Positions 28,710 to 43,034 of a stretch of DNA of 64,000 bases are shown in pieces. Position 1 is the first letter of the stretch, and every line of letters begins with the position of its first letter. Made by a program: the position numbers and the translations under genes. The DNA is taken from NCBI RefSeq assembly GCF_043290135.1, contig NW_027464603.1, positions 4,131,501 through 4,195,500 of the forward strand, read 5' to 3'. The notes under the pieces were generated by a model. The model searched no databases, was not told the origin of the DNA, and saw only the letters and a list, made by a program, of their open reading frames with translations. This DNA comes from Rhipicephalus microplus (Eukaryota > Arthropoda > Arachnida > Ixodida > Ixodidae).

Positions 28710-30096
28710 TAGAGACCACAACTAGAGACTCCGCAACTAGAAACTCCCCAGCTAGAAACTCCGCAACTAGAAACTCCGCAACTAGAAACTCCAACACTAG
28801 AGACTCCGCAACTATGAACTCCACAACTTGAAACTCTGTAACTCAAAACTCTGCAACTAGAAAATTCCTAACTAGAAACTACACAACTACAATCTCCACA
28901 ACTTGAAACACCACAACTAGAAACGCAACAACTAGAAACTCCACACCTAGAAACTCCGCAACTAGAAACTCCACAACTAGAAACTCCACAACTAGAAACT
29001 ATGCAACTAGAAACTCCGCAATTAGAAACTCCACAGCTAGAACGTCCGCAACTAGAAACTCTGCAACTAGGAACTCTGCAACTAGAAACTCCAACGCTAG
29101 AAACTCCACAACTAGAAACTCCACAACTAGAAACTCCACAACTAGAGACCACAACTAGAGACTCCGCAACTAGAAACTCCCCAGCTAGAAACTCCGCAAC
29201 TAGAAACTCCGCAACTAGAAACTCCACAACTAGAGACTCCGCAACTATGAACTCCACAACTTGAAACTCTGTAACTCGAAACTTTGCAACTAGAAAATTC
29301 CTAACTAGAAACTACACAACTACAATCTCCACAACTCGAAAGTCCGCAACTACAAAATCCACAACTAGAAGCTCCACAACTGGGAACTCCGCAACTAAAA
29401 AATGTACAACTAGAAACTCGAAAACTAAAAACTCCAACTAGAAACTCCACAACTAGAAACTCCGCAACTAGAAACTCCACAACTAGACAATTCGCAACTA
29501 GAAACTCCACAACTAGACACTCCACAACTAGAAAACTCCGCAACTAGAAACTCCACAACTAGACACTCAAAACTTGAGACTCCGAAACGACAGACTTCGC
29601 AACTAGAAACTGCACAGCTAGAAACTTGCAACTCGAAACTCTGCAACTAAAACTCCGCAACTAGAAACTCCACAGCTAGGAACTCCACAACTAGAAACTC
29701 CACAACTAGAGACTCCACAACTAGAAACTCCACAACTAGAAACTCCGCAACTAGAAACTCCACAGCTAGAAACTCCACAACTTGAGACTTTGCAACTAGA
29801 AACTCGGCAACTAGAAACTCCACAACTAGAAACTCCACAACTAGAAACTCCACAATTTGAAACACCACAACTAGATACTCCACAACTACAAATTCCCCAA
29901 CTTGAAAGTCCACACCTAGAAACTCCGCAACTAGAAACTGCGCAACTAGAAACTCCCCAACTAGAGACTCCATAACTTGAAAAACCACAACTAGATACTC
30001 CACAGCTACAAATTCCACATCTAGAAACTCCAAATTTAGTAACTCCGCAATTAGAAACTCCGCAACTTTAAACTCCACAACTAGACACTCCATAAC
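26547..30096 (+). repeat. Segmental HOR block D, copy 3
   Basis: This matches 11941-15370 at offsets of 14,606, 14,741 and 14,726 bp. The first change is 135 bp (nine monomers), which this copy retains near 27010-27150 and copies 1 and 2 have lost. The second is one monomer missing near 29610. It holds the 433-bp tandem pair at about 28467-29332. It ends near 30096, where copy 1 continues with CTAGAAAC and this copy with CTAGGAAC. Confidence 0.9.
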
Positions 30097-31680
30097 TAGG
30101 AACTCCACAACAAGAAACTCCACAACTACAGACTCCACAACTACAAACTCCACAACTAGAAACTCCACAACTGGAAACTCCGCAACTAGAAACTCCGCAA
30201 CTAGAAACTCTACAACAAGAAATTCCACAACCGGAGACTCAACAACTTGAGACTTCGCAACTAGAAACTCGGCAACTAGAAACTCAAAAACTAGAAACTC
30301 CACAACTAGAAACTCCACAACTAGAAACTCCACAACTTGAAACACCACAACTAGATACTCCACAACTACAAATTTCACAACAAGAAACTCCAAATTTAGA
30401 AACCCCGCAACTAGAAACTCCGCAACTTAAAACTCCACAACTAGAGACTCCATAACTAGGAACTCCACATCTAGAAACTCCACAACTACAGACTCCGCCA
30501 CTATGAACTCCACAACTTGAAACTCTGTAACTCGAAACTCTGCAACTAGAAAATTCCTAACTAGAAACTACACAACTACAATCTCCACAACTCGAAACTC
30601 CGCAACTACAAAATCCACAACTAGAAACTCCACAACTGGGAACTCCGCAACTACAAAATGTACAACTAGAAACTCGAAAACTAAAAACTCCAACTAGAAA
30701 CTCCACAACTAGAAACTCCGCAACTAGAAACTCCACAACTAGACAATTCGCAACTAGAAACTCCACAACTAGACACTCCACAACTAGAAAACTCCGCAAC
30801 TAGAAACTCCACAACTAGACACTCAAAACTTGAGACTCCGCAACGACAGACTTCGCAACTAGAAACTCTGCAACTAGAAACTGCACAGCTAGAAACTTGC
30901 AACTCGAAACTCTGCAACTAAAACTCCGCTACTAGAAACTCCACAGCTAGAAACTCCACAACTAGAAACTCCACAACTAGAGACTCCACAACTAGAAACT
31001 CCACAACTAGAAACTCCACAACTACAAATTTCACAACAAGAAACTCCAAATTTAGAAACCCCGCAACTAGAAACTCCGCAACTTAAAACTCCACAACTAG
31101 AGACTCCACAACTACAAACTTCTCAACTACAAACTCCACAACCAGAAACTCCGCAACTAGAAACTCCACAAATTGAAACGCCACAACTAGATACTCCACA
31201 ACTACAAATTCCACAACTAGAATTTCCACAACTAAAAACTCCGCAACTAGAAACTCCGCAACTAGAAACTCCACTACTAGAGACTCCGCAACTATAAACT
31301 CCACAACTTGAAACTCTGCAACTCGAAACTCTGCAACTAGAAACTCCACAACCAGAAACTCCGCAACTAGAAACTCCACAACTAGAAGTTCCACAACCAG
31401 AGACTCAACAACTAGAAACTCCACAACTAGAAACCCAGCAAATAGAAACTCCACAAATAGAAACTCAACACCTACAAATTCTACAACTTGAAACACCACA
31501 ACTAGAAACGCAACAACTAGAAACTCCACACCTAGAAACTCCGCAACTAGAAACTCCACAACTAGAAACTCCACAACTAGAAACTATGCAACTAGAAACT
31601 CCACAACTAGAAACTCCACAGCTAGAACGTCCGCAACTAGAAACTCTGCAACTAGGAACTCTGCAACTAGAAACTCCAAC
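30097..31680 (+). repeat. Satellite segment with block L, copy 1
   Basis: Satellite throughout. About 30100-30490 resembles the CTAGGAAC / CAAGAAATTCC / CCGGAGAC series seen at 27958-28340. About 30490-31425 matches 47137-48072 at an offset of 16,647 bp, including the CCGCCACTATG marker and the CTACAAAATGTAC variant. From about 31011 it also matches 26481 onward at an offset of 4,530 bp, continuing the superrepeat series of that region. Confidence 0.83.
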
Positions 31681-34600
31681 GCTAGAAACTCCACAACTAG
31701 AAACTCCACAACTAGAAACTCCTAAACTAGAGACCACAACTAGAGACTCCGCAACTAGAAACTCCCCAGCTAGAAACTCCGCAACTAGAAACTCCGCAAC
31801 TAGAAACTCCACAACTAGAGACTCCGCAACTATGAACTCCACAACTTGAAACTCTGCAACTCGAAACTCTGCAACTAGAAAATTCCCAACTAGAAACTAC
31901 ACAACTACAATCTCCACAACTCGAAACTCCGCAACTACAAAATCCACAACTAGAAACTCCACAACTGGGAACTCCGCAACTAGAAAATGTACAACTAGAA
32001 ACTCGAAAACTAAAAACTCCAACTAGAAACTCCACAACTAGAAACTCCGCAACTAGAAACTCCACAACTAGACAATTCGCAACTAGAAACTCCACAACTA
32101 GACACTCCACAACTAGAAAACTCCGCAACTAGAAACTCCACAGCTAGAAACTCCACAACTTGAGACTTTGCAACTAGAAACTTGGCAACTAGAAACTCCA
32201 CAACTAGAAACTCCACAACTAGAAACTCCACAGATTGAAACACCACAACTAGATACTCCACAACTACAAATTTCACAACAAGAAACTCCAAATTTAGAAA
32301 CCCCGCAACTAGAAACTCCGCAACTTAAAACTCCACAACTAGAGACTCCATAACTAGGAACTCCACAACAAGAAACTCCACAACTACAGACTCCACAACT
32401 ACAAACTCCACAACTAGAAACTCCACAACTGGAAACTCCGCAACTAGAAACTCCGCAACTAGAAACTCTACAACAAGAAATTCCACAACCGGAGACTCAA
32501 CAACTTGAGACTTCGCAACTAGAAACTCGGCAACTAGAAACTCAACAACTAGAAACTCCACAACTAGAAACTCCACAACTAGAAACTCCACAACTTGAAA
32601 CACCACAACTAGATACTCAACAACTACAAATTTCACAACAAGAAACTCCAAATTTAGAAACCCCGCAACTAGAAACTCCGCAACTTAAAACTCCACAACT
32701 AGAGACTCCATAACTAGGAACTCCACATCTAGAAACTCCACAACTACAGACTCCACAACTACAAAGTTCGCAACTAGAAACTCCACAACCAGAAACTCCG
32801 CAACTAGAAACTCCACAACTAAAAACCCAGCAACTAGAAACTCCACAACTAGAAACTCAACACCTACAAATTCTACAACTTGAAACACCACAACTAGAAA
32901 CGCAACAACTAGAAACTCCACGCCTGGAAACTCCGCAACTAGAAACTCCACAACTAGAAACTCCACAACTAGAAACTATGCAACTAGAAACTCCGCAACT
33001 AGAAACTCCACAGCTAGAACGTCCGCAACTAGAAACTCTGCAACTAGGAACTCTGCAACTAGAAACTCCAACGCTAGAAACTCCACAACTAGAAACTCCA
33101 CAACTAGAAACTCCTCAACTAGAGACCACAACTAGACACTCCGCAACTAGAAACTCCCCAGCTAGAAACTCCGCAACTAGAAACTCCGCAACTAGAAACT
33201 CCACAACTAGAGACTCCGCAACTATGAACTCCACAACTTGAAACTCTGCAACTAGAAAATTCCTAACTAGAAACTACACAACTACAATCTCCACAACTCG
33301 AAACTCCGCAACTACAAAATCCACAACTAGAAACTCCACAACTGGGAACTCCGCAACTAAAAAATGTACAACTAGAAACTCGAAAACTAAAAACTCCAAC
33401 TAGAAACTCCACGACTAGAAACTCCGCAACTAGAAACTCCACAACTAGACAATTCGCAACTAGAAACTCCACAACTAGACACTCCACAACTAGAAAACTC
33501 CGCAACTAGAAACTCCACAACTAGACACTCAAAACTTGAGACTCCGAAACGACAGACTTCGCAACTAGAAACTCTGCAACTAGAAACTGCACAGCTAGAA
33601 ACTTGCAACTCGAAACTCTGCAACTAGAAACTCTGCGACTAGAAACTCCAAAGCTAGAACGTCCGCAACTAGAAACTCTGCAACTAGAATCTCCGCAACT
33701 AGAAACTCCAACGCTAGAAACTCCACAACTAGAAACTCCACAACTAGAAACTCCACAACTAGAGACCCCAAAACTAGAGACTCCGCAACTAGAAACTCCA
33801 TAGCTAGAAACTCCGCAACTAGAAACTCCGCAACTAGAAACTCCACAACTAGAGACTCCGCAACTATAAACTCCACAACTTGAAACTCTGCAACTAGAAA
33901 ATCCCCAACTAGAAACTACACAACTAGAATCTCCGCAACTCGAAACTCCGCAACTACAAAATCCACAACTAGAAACTCCAAAACCGGGAACTTCGCAACT
34001 AGAAAATGTACAACTAGAAACTCGAAAACTAAAAACTCCAACTAGAAACTCCGCAACTAGAAACTCCACAACTAGAAACTCCACAACTAGACACTTCGCA
34101 ACTAGAAACTCCACAACTAGACACTCCACAACTATAAAACTCCGCAACTAGAAACTCCACGAATAGACACTCCACAACTTGAGACTCCGCAACGACAGAC
34201 TCCGCAACTAGAAATTTTGCAGCTAGAAACATCACAGCCAGAAACTTGCAACTCAAAACTCTGCAACTAGAAACTCCGACACTAAAAACTCCACAGCTAG
34301 AAACTCCACAACTAGAAACTTCACAAATATAAACTCCATGACTAGAAACTCCACAATTAGAAACTCCACAATTAGAAACTCCACAGCTAGAAACTCTACA
34401 ACTTGAGACTTTGCAACTAGAAACTCAGCAACTAGAAACTCAGCAACTAGAAACTCCACAACTAGAAACATCACAACTAGAAACTCCACAACTTGAAACA
34501 CCACAACTAGATACTCCGCAACTACAAACTCCACAACTACAGACTCCACAACTAGAAACTCCACAGCTAGAGACTCCACAACTAGAAACTCCACAAATAC

Positions 34601-35703
34601 GAACCCCACAACTACGAACCCCACAACAAGAAACTCCACAACTCGAAACTCCACAACTTGAGACTTCGCAACTAGAAACTCCACAACTAGAAACACCACA
34701 ACTACAGACTCCACAACTAGAAACTCTACAACTAGAAACTCCGCAACTAGAAACTCCACAACTAGAGACTCCATAACTTGAAACTCCACAACTAGAAACT
34801 CCACAACTACGAACCTCACAACCAGGAACTCCACAACTAGAAACTCCGCAACAAGAAACTCCACAGCTAGAAACTCCACAACTTGAGACTTCGAAACTAG
34901 AAACTCGGCAACTAGAAACTCCACAACTTGAAACTCCACAACTAGAAACTCCACAAATTGAAACGCCACAACTAGATACTCCACAACTACAAATTCCACA
35001 ACTAGAAACTCCACAAATAAAAACTCCGCAACTAAAAACTCCGCAACTAGAAACTCCTCTACTAGAGACTCCGCAACTATAAACTCTGCAACTCGAAACT
35101 CTGCAACTCGAAACTCTGCAACTAGAAACTCCACAACTAGAAACTCCACAACTAGACACTTCGCAACTAGAAACTCCACAACTAGACACTCCACAACTAG
35201 AAAACTCCGCAACTAGAAACTCCACCAATAGACACTCAAAACTTGAGACTCCGCAACGACAGAGCTCGCAACTAGAAACTCTGCAACTAGAAACTGCCCA
35301 GCCAGAAACTTGCAACTCGAAACTCTGCAACTAAAACTCCGCAACTAGAAACTCCACAGCTAGAAACTCCACAACTAGAGACTCCACAACTACAAACTCC
35401 ATGACTAGAAACTTCACAATTAGAAACTCCACAAGTAGAAACTCCACAACTTGAGACTTTGCAACTAGAAACTCGGCAACTAGAAACTCAACAACTAGAA
35501 ACTCCACAACTAGGAACTTCACAACTAGAAACTCCACAACTTGAAACACCACAACTAGATACTCCGCAACTACAATATCCAACACTAGAAACTCCACAAC
35601 AAGAAACTCCATAGCTAGAAACTCCGCAACTAGAAACTCCACAACTACAGACTCCACAACTAGAAACTCCACAGCTAGAGACTCCACAACTAGAAACTCC
35701 ACC
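31681..35703 (+). repeat. 4.02-kb HOR unit, tandem copy 1
   Basis: This unit is followed directly by a near-identical copy at 35704-39722. The offset is 4,023 bp up to about 36658 and 4,020 bp (268 monomers) beyond it, the difference being a 3-bp deletion in copy 2. I noticed about ten substitutions over 4 kb, for example near 31723, 32765, 32921 and 33286. The unit is a fusion: its left part resembles blocks D/E (27-29 kb) and its right part from about 33631 resembles block B2 from about 18954. Confidence 0.93.
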
Positions 35704-38700
35704 GCTAGAAACTCCACAACTAGAAACTCCACAACTAGAAACTCCACAACTAGAGACCACAACTAGAGACTCCGCAACTAGAAACTCCCCAGCTAGAAAC
35801 TCCGCAACTAGAAACTCCGCAACTAGAAACTCCACAACTAGAGACTACGCAACTATGAACTCCACAACTTGAAACTCTGCAACTCGAAACTCTGCAACTA
35901 GAAAATTCCCAACTAGAAACTACACAACTACAATCTCCACAACTCGAAACTCCGCAACTACAAAATCCACAACTAGAAACTCCACAACTGGGAACTCCGC
36001 AACTAGAAAATGTACAACTAGAAACTCGAAAACTAAAAACTCCAACTAGAAACTCCACAACTAGAAACTCCGCAACTAGAAACTCCACAACTAGACAATT
36101 CGCAACTAGAAACTCCACAACTAGACACTCCACAACTAGAAAACTCCGCAACTAGAAACTCCACAGCTAGAAACTCCACAACTTGAGACTTTGCAACTAG
36201 AAACTTGGCAACTAGAAACTCCACAACTAGAAACTCCACAACTAGAAACTCCACAGATTGAAACACCACAACTAGATACTCCACAACTACAAATTTCACA
36301 ACAAGAAACTCCAAATTTAGAAACCCCGCAACTAGAAACTCCGCAACTTAAAACTCCACAACTAGAGACTCCATAACTAGGAACTCCACAACAAGAAACT
36401 CCACAACTACAGACTCCACAACTACAAACTCCACAACTAGAAACTCCACAACTGGAAACTCCGCAACTAGAAACTCCGCAACTAGAAACTCTACAACAAG
36501 AAATTCCACAACCGGAGACTCAACAACTTGAGACTTCGCAACTAGAAACTCGGCAACTAGAAACTCAACAACTAGAAACTCCACAACTAGAAACTCCACA
36601 ACTAGAAACTCCACAACTTGAAACACCACAACTAGATACTCAACAACTACAAATTTCACAAGAAACTCCAAATTTAGAAACCCCGAAACTAGAAACTCCG
36701 CAACTTAAAACTCCACAACTAGAGACTCCATAACTAGGAACTCCACATCTAGAAACTCCACAACTACAGACTCCACAACTACAAACTTCGCAACTAGAAA
36801 CTCCACAACCAGAAACTCCGCAACTAGAAACTCCACAACTAAAAACCCAGCAACTAGAAACTCCACAACTAGAAACTCAACACCTACAAATTCTACAACT
36901 TGAAACACCACAACTAGAAACGCAACAACTAGAAACTCCACACCTAGAAACTCCGCAACTAGAAACTCCACAACTAGAAACTCCACAACTAGAAACTATG
37001 CAACTAGAAACTCCGCAACTAGAAACTCCACAGCTAGAACGTCCGCAACTAGAAACTCTGCAACTAGGAACTCTGCAACTAGAAACTCCAACGCTAGAAA
37101 CTCCACAACTAGAAACTCCACAACTAGAAACTCCTCAACTAGAGACCACAACTAGACACTCCGCAACTAGAAACTCCCCAGCTAGAAACTCCGCAACTAG
37201 AAACTCCGCAACTAGAAACTCCACAACTAGAGACTCCGCAACTATGAACTCCACAACTTGAAACTCTGCAACTAGAAAATTCCTAACTAGAAACTACACA
37301 ACTACGATCTCCACAACTCGAAACTCCGCAACTACAAAATCCACAACTAGAAACTCCACAACTGGGAACTCCGCAACTAAAAAATGTACAACTAGAAACT
37401 CGAAAACTAAAAACTCCAACTAGAAACTCCACGACTAGAAACTCCGCAACTAGAAACTCCACAACTAGACAATTCGCAACTAGAAACTCCACAACTAGAC
37501 ACTCCACAACTAGAAAACTCCGCAACTAGAAACTCCACAACTAGACACTCAAAACTTGAGACTCCGAAACGACAGACTTCGCAACTAGAAACTCTGCAAC
37601 TAGAAACTGCACAGCTAGAAACTTGCAACTCGAAACTCTGCAACTAGAAACTCTGCGACTAGAAACTCCAAAGCTAGAACGTCCGCAACTAGAAACTCTG
37701 CAACTAGAATCTCCGCAACTAGAAACTCCAACGCTAGAAACTCCACAACTAGAAACTCCACAACTAGAAACTCCACAACTAGAGACCCCAAAACTAGAGA
37801 CTCCGCAACTAGAAACTCCATAGCTAGAAACTCCGCAACTAGAAACTCCGCAACTAGAAACTCCACAACTAGAGACTCCGCAACTATAAACTCCACAACT
37901 TGAAACTCTGCAACTCGAAACTCTGCAACTAGAAAATCCCCAACTAGAAACTACACAACTAGAATCTCCGCAACTCGAAACTCCGCAACTACAAAATCCA
38001 CAACTAGAAACTCCAAAACCGGGAACTTCGCAACTAGAAAATGTACAACTAGAAACTCGAAAACTAAAAACTCCAACTAGAAACTCCGCAACTAGAAACT
38101 CCACAACTAGAAACTCCACAACTAGACACTTCGCAACTAGAAACTCCACAACTAGACACTCCACAACTATAAAACTCCGCAACTAGAAACTCCACGAATA
38201 GACACTCCACAACTTGAGACTCCGCAACGACAGACTCCGCAACTAGAAATTTTGCAGCTAGAAACATCACAGCCAGAAACTTGCAACTCAAAACTCTGCA
38301 ACTAGAAACTCCGACACTAAAAACTCCACAGCTAGAAACTCCACAACTAGAAACTTCACAAATATAAACTCCATGACTAGAAACTCCACAATTAGAAACT
38401 CCACAATTAGAAACTCCACAGCTAGAAACTCTACAACTTGAGACTTTGCAACTAGAAACTCAGCAACTAGAAACTCCACAACTAGAAACATCACAACTAG
38501 AAACTCCACAACTTGAAACACCACAACTAGATACTCCGCAACTACAAACTCCACAACTACAGACTCCACAACTAGAAACTCCACAGCTAGAGACTCCACA
38601 ACTAGAAACTCCACAAATACGAACCCCACAACTACGAACCCCACAACAAGAAACTCCACAACTCGAAACTCCACAACTTGAGACTTCGCAACTAGAAACT

Positions 38701-39722
38701 CCACAACTAGAAACACCACAACTACAGACTCCACAACTAGAAACTCTACAACTAGAAACTCCGCAACTAGAAACTCCACAACTAGAGACTCCATAACTTG
38801 AAACTCCACAACTAGAAACTCCACAACTACGAACCTCACAACCAGGAACTCCACAACTAGAAACTCCGCAACAAGAAACTCCACAGCTAGAAACTCCACA
38901 ACTTGAGACTTCGAAACTAGAAACTCGGCAACTAGAAACTCCACAACTTGAAACTCCACAACTAGAAACTCCACAAATTGAAACGCCACAACTAGATACT
39001 CCACAACTACAAATTCCACAACTAGAAACTCCACAAATAAAAACTCCGCAACTAAAAACTCCGCAACTAGAAACTCCTCTACTAGAGACTCCGCAACTAT
39101 AAACTCTGCAACTCGAAACTCTGCAACTCGAAACTCTGCAACTAGAAACTCCACAACTAGAAACTCCACAACTAGACACTTCGCAACTAGAAACTCCACA
39201 ACTAAACACTCCACAACTAGAAAACTCCGCAACTAGAAACTCCACCAATAGACACTCAAAACTTGAGACTCCGCAACGACAGAGCTCGCAACTAGAAACT
39301 CTGCAACTAGAAACTGCCCAGCCAGAAACTTGCAACTCGAAACTCTGCAACTAAAACTCCGCAACTAGAAACTCCACAGCTAGAAACTCCACAACTAGAG
39401 ACTCCACAACTACAAACTCCATGACTAGAAACTTCACAATTAGAAACTCCACAAGTAGAAACTCCACAACTTGAGACTTTGCAACTAGAAACTCGGCAAC
39501 TAGAAACTCAACAACTAGAAACTCCACAACTAGGAACTTCACAACTAGAAACTCCACAACTTGAAACACCACAACTAGATACTCCGCAACTACAATATCC
39601 AACACTAGAAACTCCACAACAAGAAACTCCATAGCTAGAAACTCCGCAACTAGAAACTCCACAACTACAGACTCCACAACTAGAAACTCCACAGCTAGAG
39701 ACTCCACAACTAGAAACTCCAC
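35704..39722 (+). repeat. 4.02-kb HOR unit, tandem copy 2
   Basis: This is the second copy of 31681-35703. It carries a 3-bp deletion near 36658 (TTTCACAAGAAAC), one extra monomer near 37910 and one fewer near 38465 relative to copy 1. A partial third copy follows to about 40215, after which the sequence switches to block E. The GACTACGCAAC marker is present here and in the partial third copy but not at the start of copy 1. Confidence 0.93.
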
Positions 39723-39764
39723 CGCTAGAAACTCCACAACTAGAAACTCCACAACTAGAAACTC

Positions 39765-42700
39765 CACAACTAGAGACCACAACTAGAGACTCCGCAACTA
39801 GAAACTCCCCAGCTAGAAACTCCGCAACTAGAAACTCCGCAACTAGAAACTCCACAACTAGAGACTACGCAACTATGAACTCCACAACTTGAAACTCTGC
39901 AACTCGAAACTCTGCAACTAGAAAATTCCCAACTAGAAACTACACAACTACAATCTCCACAACTCGAAACTCCGCAACTACAAAATCCACAACTAGAAAC
40001 TCCACAACTGGGAACTCCGCAACTAGAAAATGTACAACTAGAAACTCGAAAACTAAAAACTCCAACTAGAAACTCCACAACTAGAAACTCCGCAACTAGA
40101 AACTCCAGAACTAGACAATTCGCAACTAGAAACTCCACAACTAGACACTCCACAACTAGAAAACTCCGCAACTAGAAACTCCACAGCTAGAAACTCCACA
40201 ACTTGAGACTTTGCAACTAGAAACTCGGCAACTAGAAACTCCACAACTAGAAACTCCACAACTAGAAACTCCACAACTAGAAACTCCACAAATTGATACA
40301 CCACAACTAGATACTCCACAACTACACATTCCACTACTTGAAAGTCCACAACTAGAAACTCCGCAACTAGAAACTCCGCAACTAGAAACTCCCCAACTAG
40401 AGACTCCATAACTTGAAACACCACAACTAGATACTCCACAGCTACACATTCCACATCTAGAAACTCCAAATTTAGAAACTCTGCAACTAGAAACTCCGCA
40501 ACTTTAAACTCCACAACTAGACACTCCATAACTAGGAACTCCACAACAAGAAACTCCACAACTACAGACTCCACAACTTCAAACTCCACAACTAGAAACT
40601 CCACAACTGGAAACTCCGCAACTAGAAACTCCGCAACTAGAAACTCTACAACAAGAAATTCCACAACCGGAGACTCAACAACTTGAGTCTTCGCAACTAG
40701 AAACTCGGCAACTAGAAACTCAACAACTAGAAACTCCACAACTAGAAACTCCACAACTAGAAACTCCACAACTAGAAACTCCACAACTTGAAACACCACA
40801 ACTAGATACTCCACAACTACAAATTTCACAACAAGAAACTCCAAATTTAGAAACCCCGCAACTAGAAACTCCGCAACTTAAAACTCCACAACTAGAGACT
40901 CCACAACTACAAACTTCTCAACTACAAACTCCACAACCAGAAACTCCGCAACTAGAAACTCCACAAATTGAAACGCCACAACTAGATACTCCACAACTAC
41001 AAATTCCACAACTAGAATTTCCACAACTAAAAACTCCGCAACTAGAAACTCCGCAACTAGAAACTCCACTACTAGAGACTCCGCAACTATAAACTCCACA
41101 ACTTGAAACTCTGCAACTCGAAACTCTGCAACTAGAAACTCCACAACCAGAAACTCCACAACTAGAAACTCCACAACTAGAAGTTCCACAACCAGAGACT
41201 CAACAACTAGAAACTCCACAACTAGAAACCCAGCAAATAGAAACTCCACAACTAGAAACTCAACACCTACAAATTCTACAACTTGAAACACCACAACTAG
41301 AAACGCAACAACTAGAAACTCCACACCTAGAAACTCCGCAACTAGAAACTCCACAACTAGAAACTCCAAAACTAGAAACTATGCAACTAGAAACTCCGCA
41401 ACTAGAAACTCCACAGCTAGAACGTCCGCAACTAGAAACTCTGCAACTAGGAACTCTGCAACTAGAAACTCCAACGCTTAAAACTCCACAACTAGAAACT
41501 CCACAACTAGAAACTCCTCAACCAGAGACCACAACTAGAGACTCCGCAACTAGAAACTCCCCAGCTAGAAACTCCGCAACTAGAAACTCCGCAACTAGAA
41601 ACTCCACAACTAGAGACTCCGCAACTATGAACTCCACAACTTGAAACTCTGCAACTCGAAACTCTGCAACTAGAAAATTCCCAACTAGAAACTACACAAC
41701 TACAATCTCCACAACTCGAAACTCCGCAACTACAAAATCCACAACTAGAAACTCCACAACTGGGAACTCCGCAACTAGAAAATGTACAACTAGAAACTCG
41801 AAAACTAAAAACTCCAACTAGAAACTCCACAACTAGAAACTCCGCAACTAGAAACTCCACAACTAGACAATTCGCAACTAGAAACTCCACAACTAGACAC
41901 TCCACAACTAGAAAACTCCGCAACTAGAAACTCCACAGCTAGAAACTCCACAACTTGAGACTTTGCAACTAGAAACTTGGCAACTAGAAACTCCACAACT
42001 AGAAACTCCACAACTAGAAACTCCACAGATTGAAACACCACAACTAGATACTCCCCAACTACAAATTCCACAACTTGAAAGTCCACAACTAGAAACTCCG
42101 CAACTAGAAACTCCGCAACTAGAAACTCCCCAACTAGAGACTCCATAACTTGAAACACCACAACTAGATACTCCACAACTACAAATTTCACAACAAGAAA
42201 CTCCAAATTTAGAAACCCCACAACTAGAAACTCCGCAACTTAAAACTCCACAACTAGAGACTCCATAACTAGGAACTCCACAACAAGAAACTCCACAACT
42301 ACAGACTCCACAACTACAAACTCCACAACTAGAAACTCCACAACTGGAAACTCCGCAACTAGAAACTCCGCAACTAGAAACTCTACAACAAGAAATTCCA
42401 CAACCGGAGACTCAACAACTTGAGACTTCGCAACTAGAAACTCGGCAACTAGAAACTCAACAACTAGAAACTCCACAACTAGAAACTCCACAACTAGAAA
42501 CTCCACAACTTGAAACACCACAACTAGATACTCAACAACTACAAATTTCACAACAAGAAACTCCAAATTTAGAAACCCCGCAACTAGAAACTCCGCAACT
42601 TAAAACTCCACAACTAGAGACTCCATAACTAGGAACTCCACATCTAGAAACTCCACAACTACAGACTCCACAACTACAAACTTCGCAACTAGAAACTCCA

Positions 42701-43034
42701 CAACCAGAAACTCCGCAACTAGAAACTCCACAACTAGAAACCCAGCAACTAGAAACTCCACAACTAGAAACTCAACACCTACAAATTCTACAACTTGAAA
42801 CACCACAACTAGAAACGCAACAACTAGAAACTCCACACCTAGAAACTCCGCAACTAGAAACTCCACAACTAGAAACTCCACAACTAGAAACTATGCAACT
42901 AGAAACTCCGCAATTAGAAACTCCACAGCTAGAACGTCCGCAACTAGAAAGTCTGCAACTAGGAACTCTGCAACTAGAAACTCCAACGCTAGAAACTCCA
43001 CAACTAGAAACTCCACAACTAGAAACTCCACAAC
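39765..43034 (+). repeat. Segmental HOR block E, copy 2
   Basis: This is the second copy of 25440-28709, 14,325 bp downstream. It begins inside the partial third copy of the 4.02-kb unit, so the two homologies overlap at 39765-40215. It ends near 43034, where this copy continues into another CTATGCAACTAG monomer and copy 1 continues into the short GAGACCACAAC monomer. Confidence 0.9.

Noticed and set aside
5930..38050. CENP-B box-like sequence at CCGGGAACTTCGC (near 5936, 19319, 33983 and 38016) and TTCGCAACTAGAAACTCGG
   Set aside because: The order and spacing of the TTCG and CGGG elements do not fit the CENP-B box on either strand, so no centromere-protein site is claimed.
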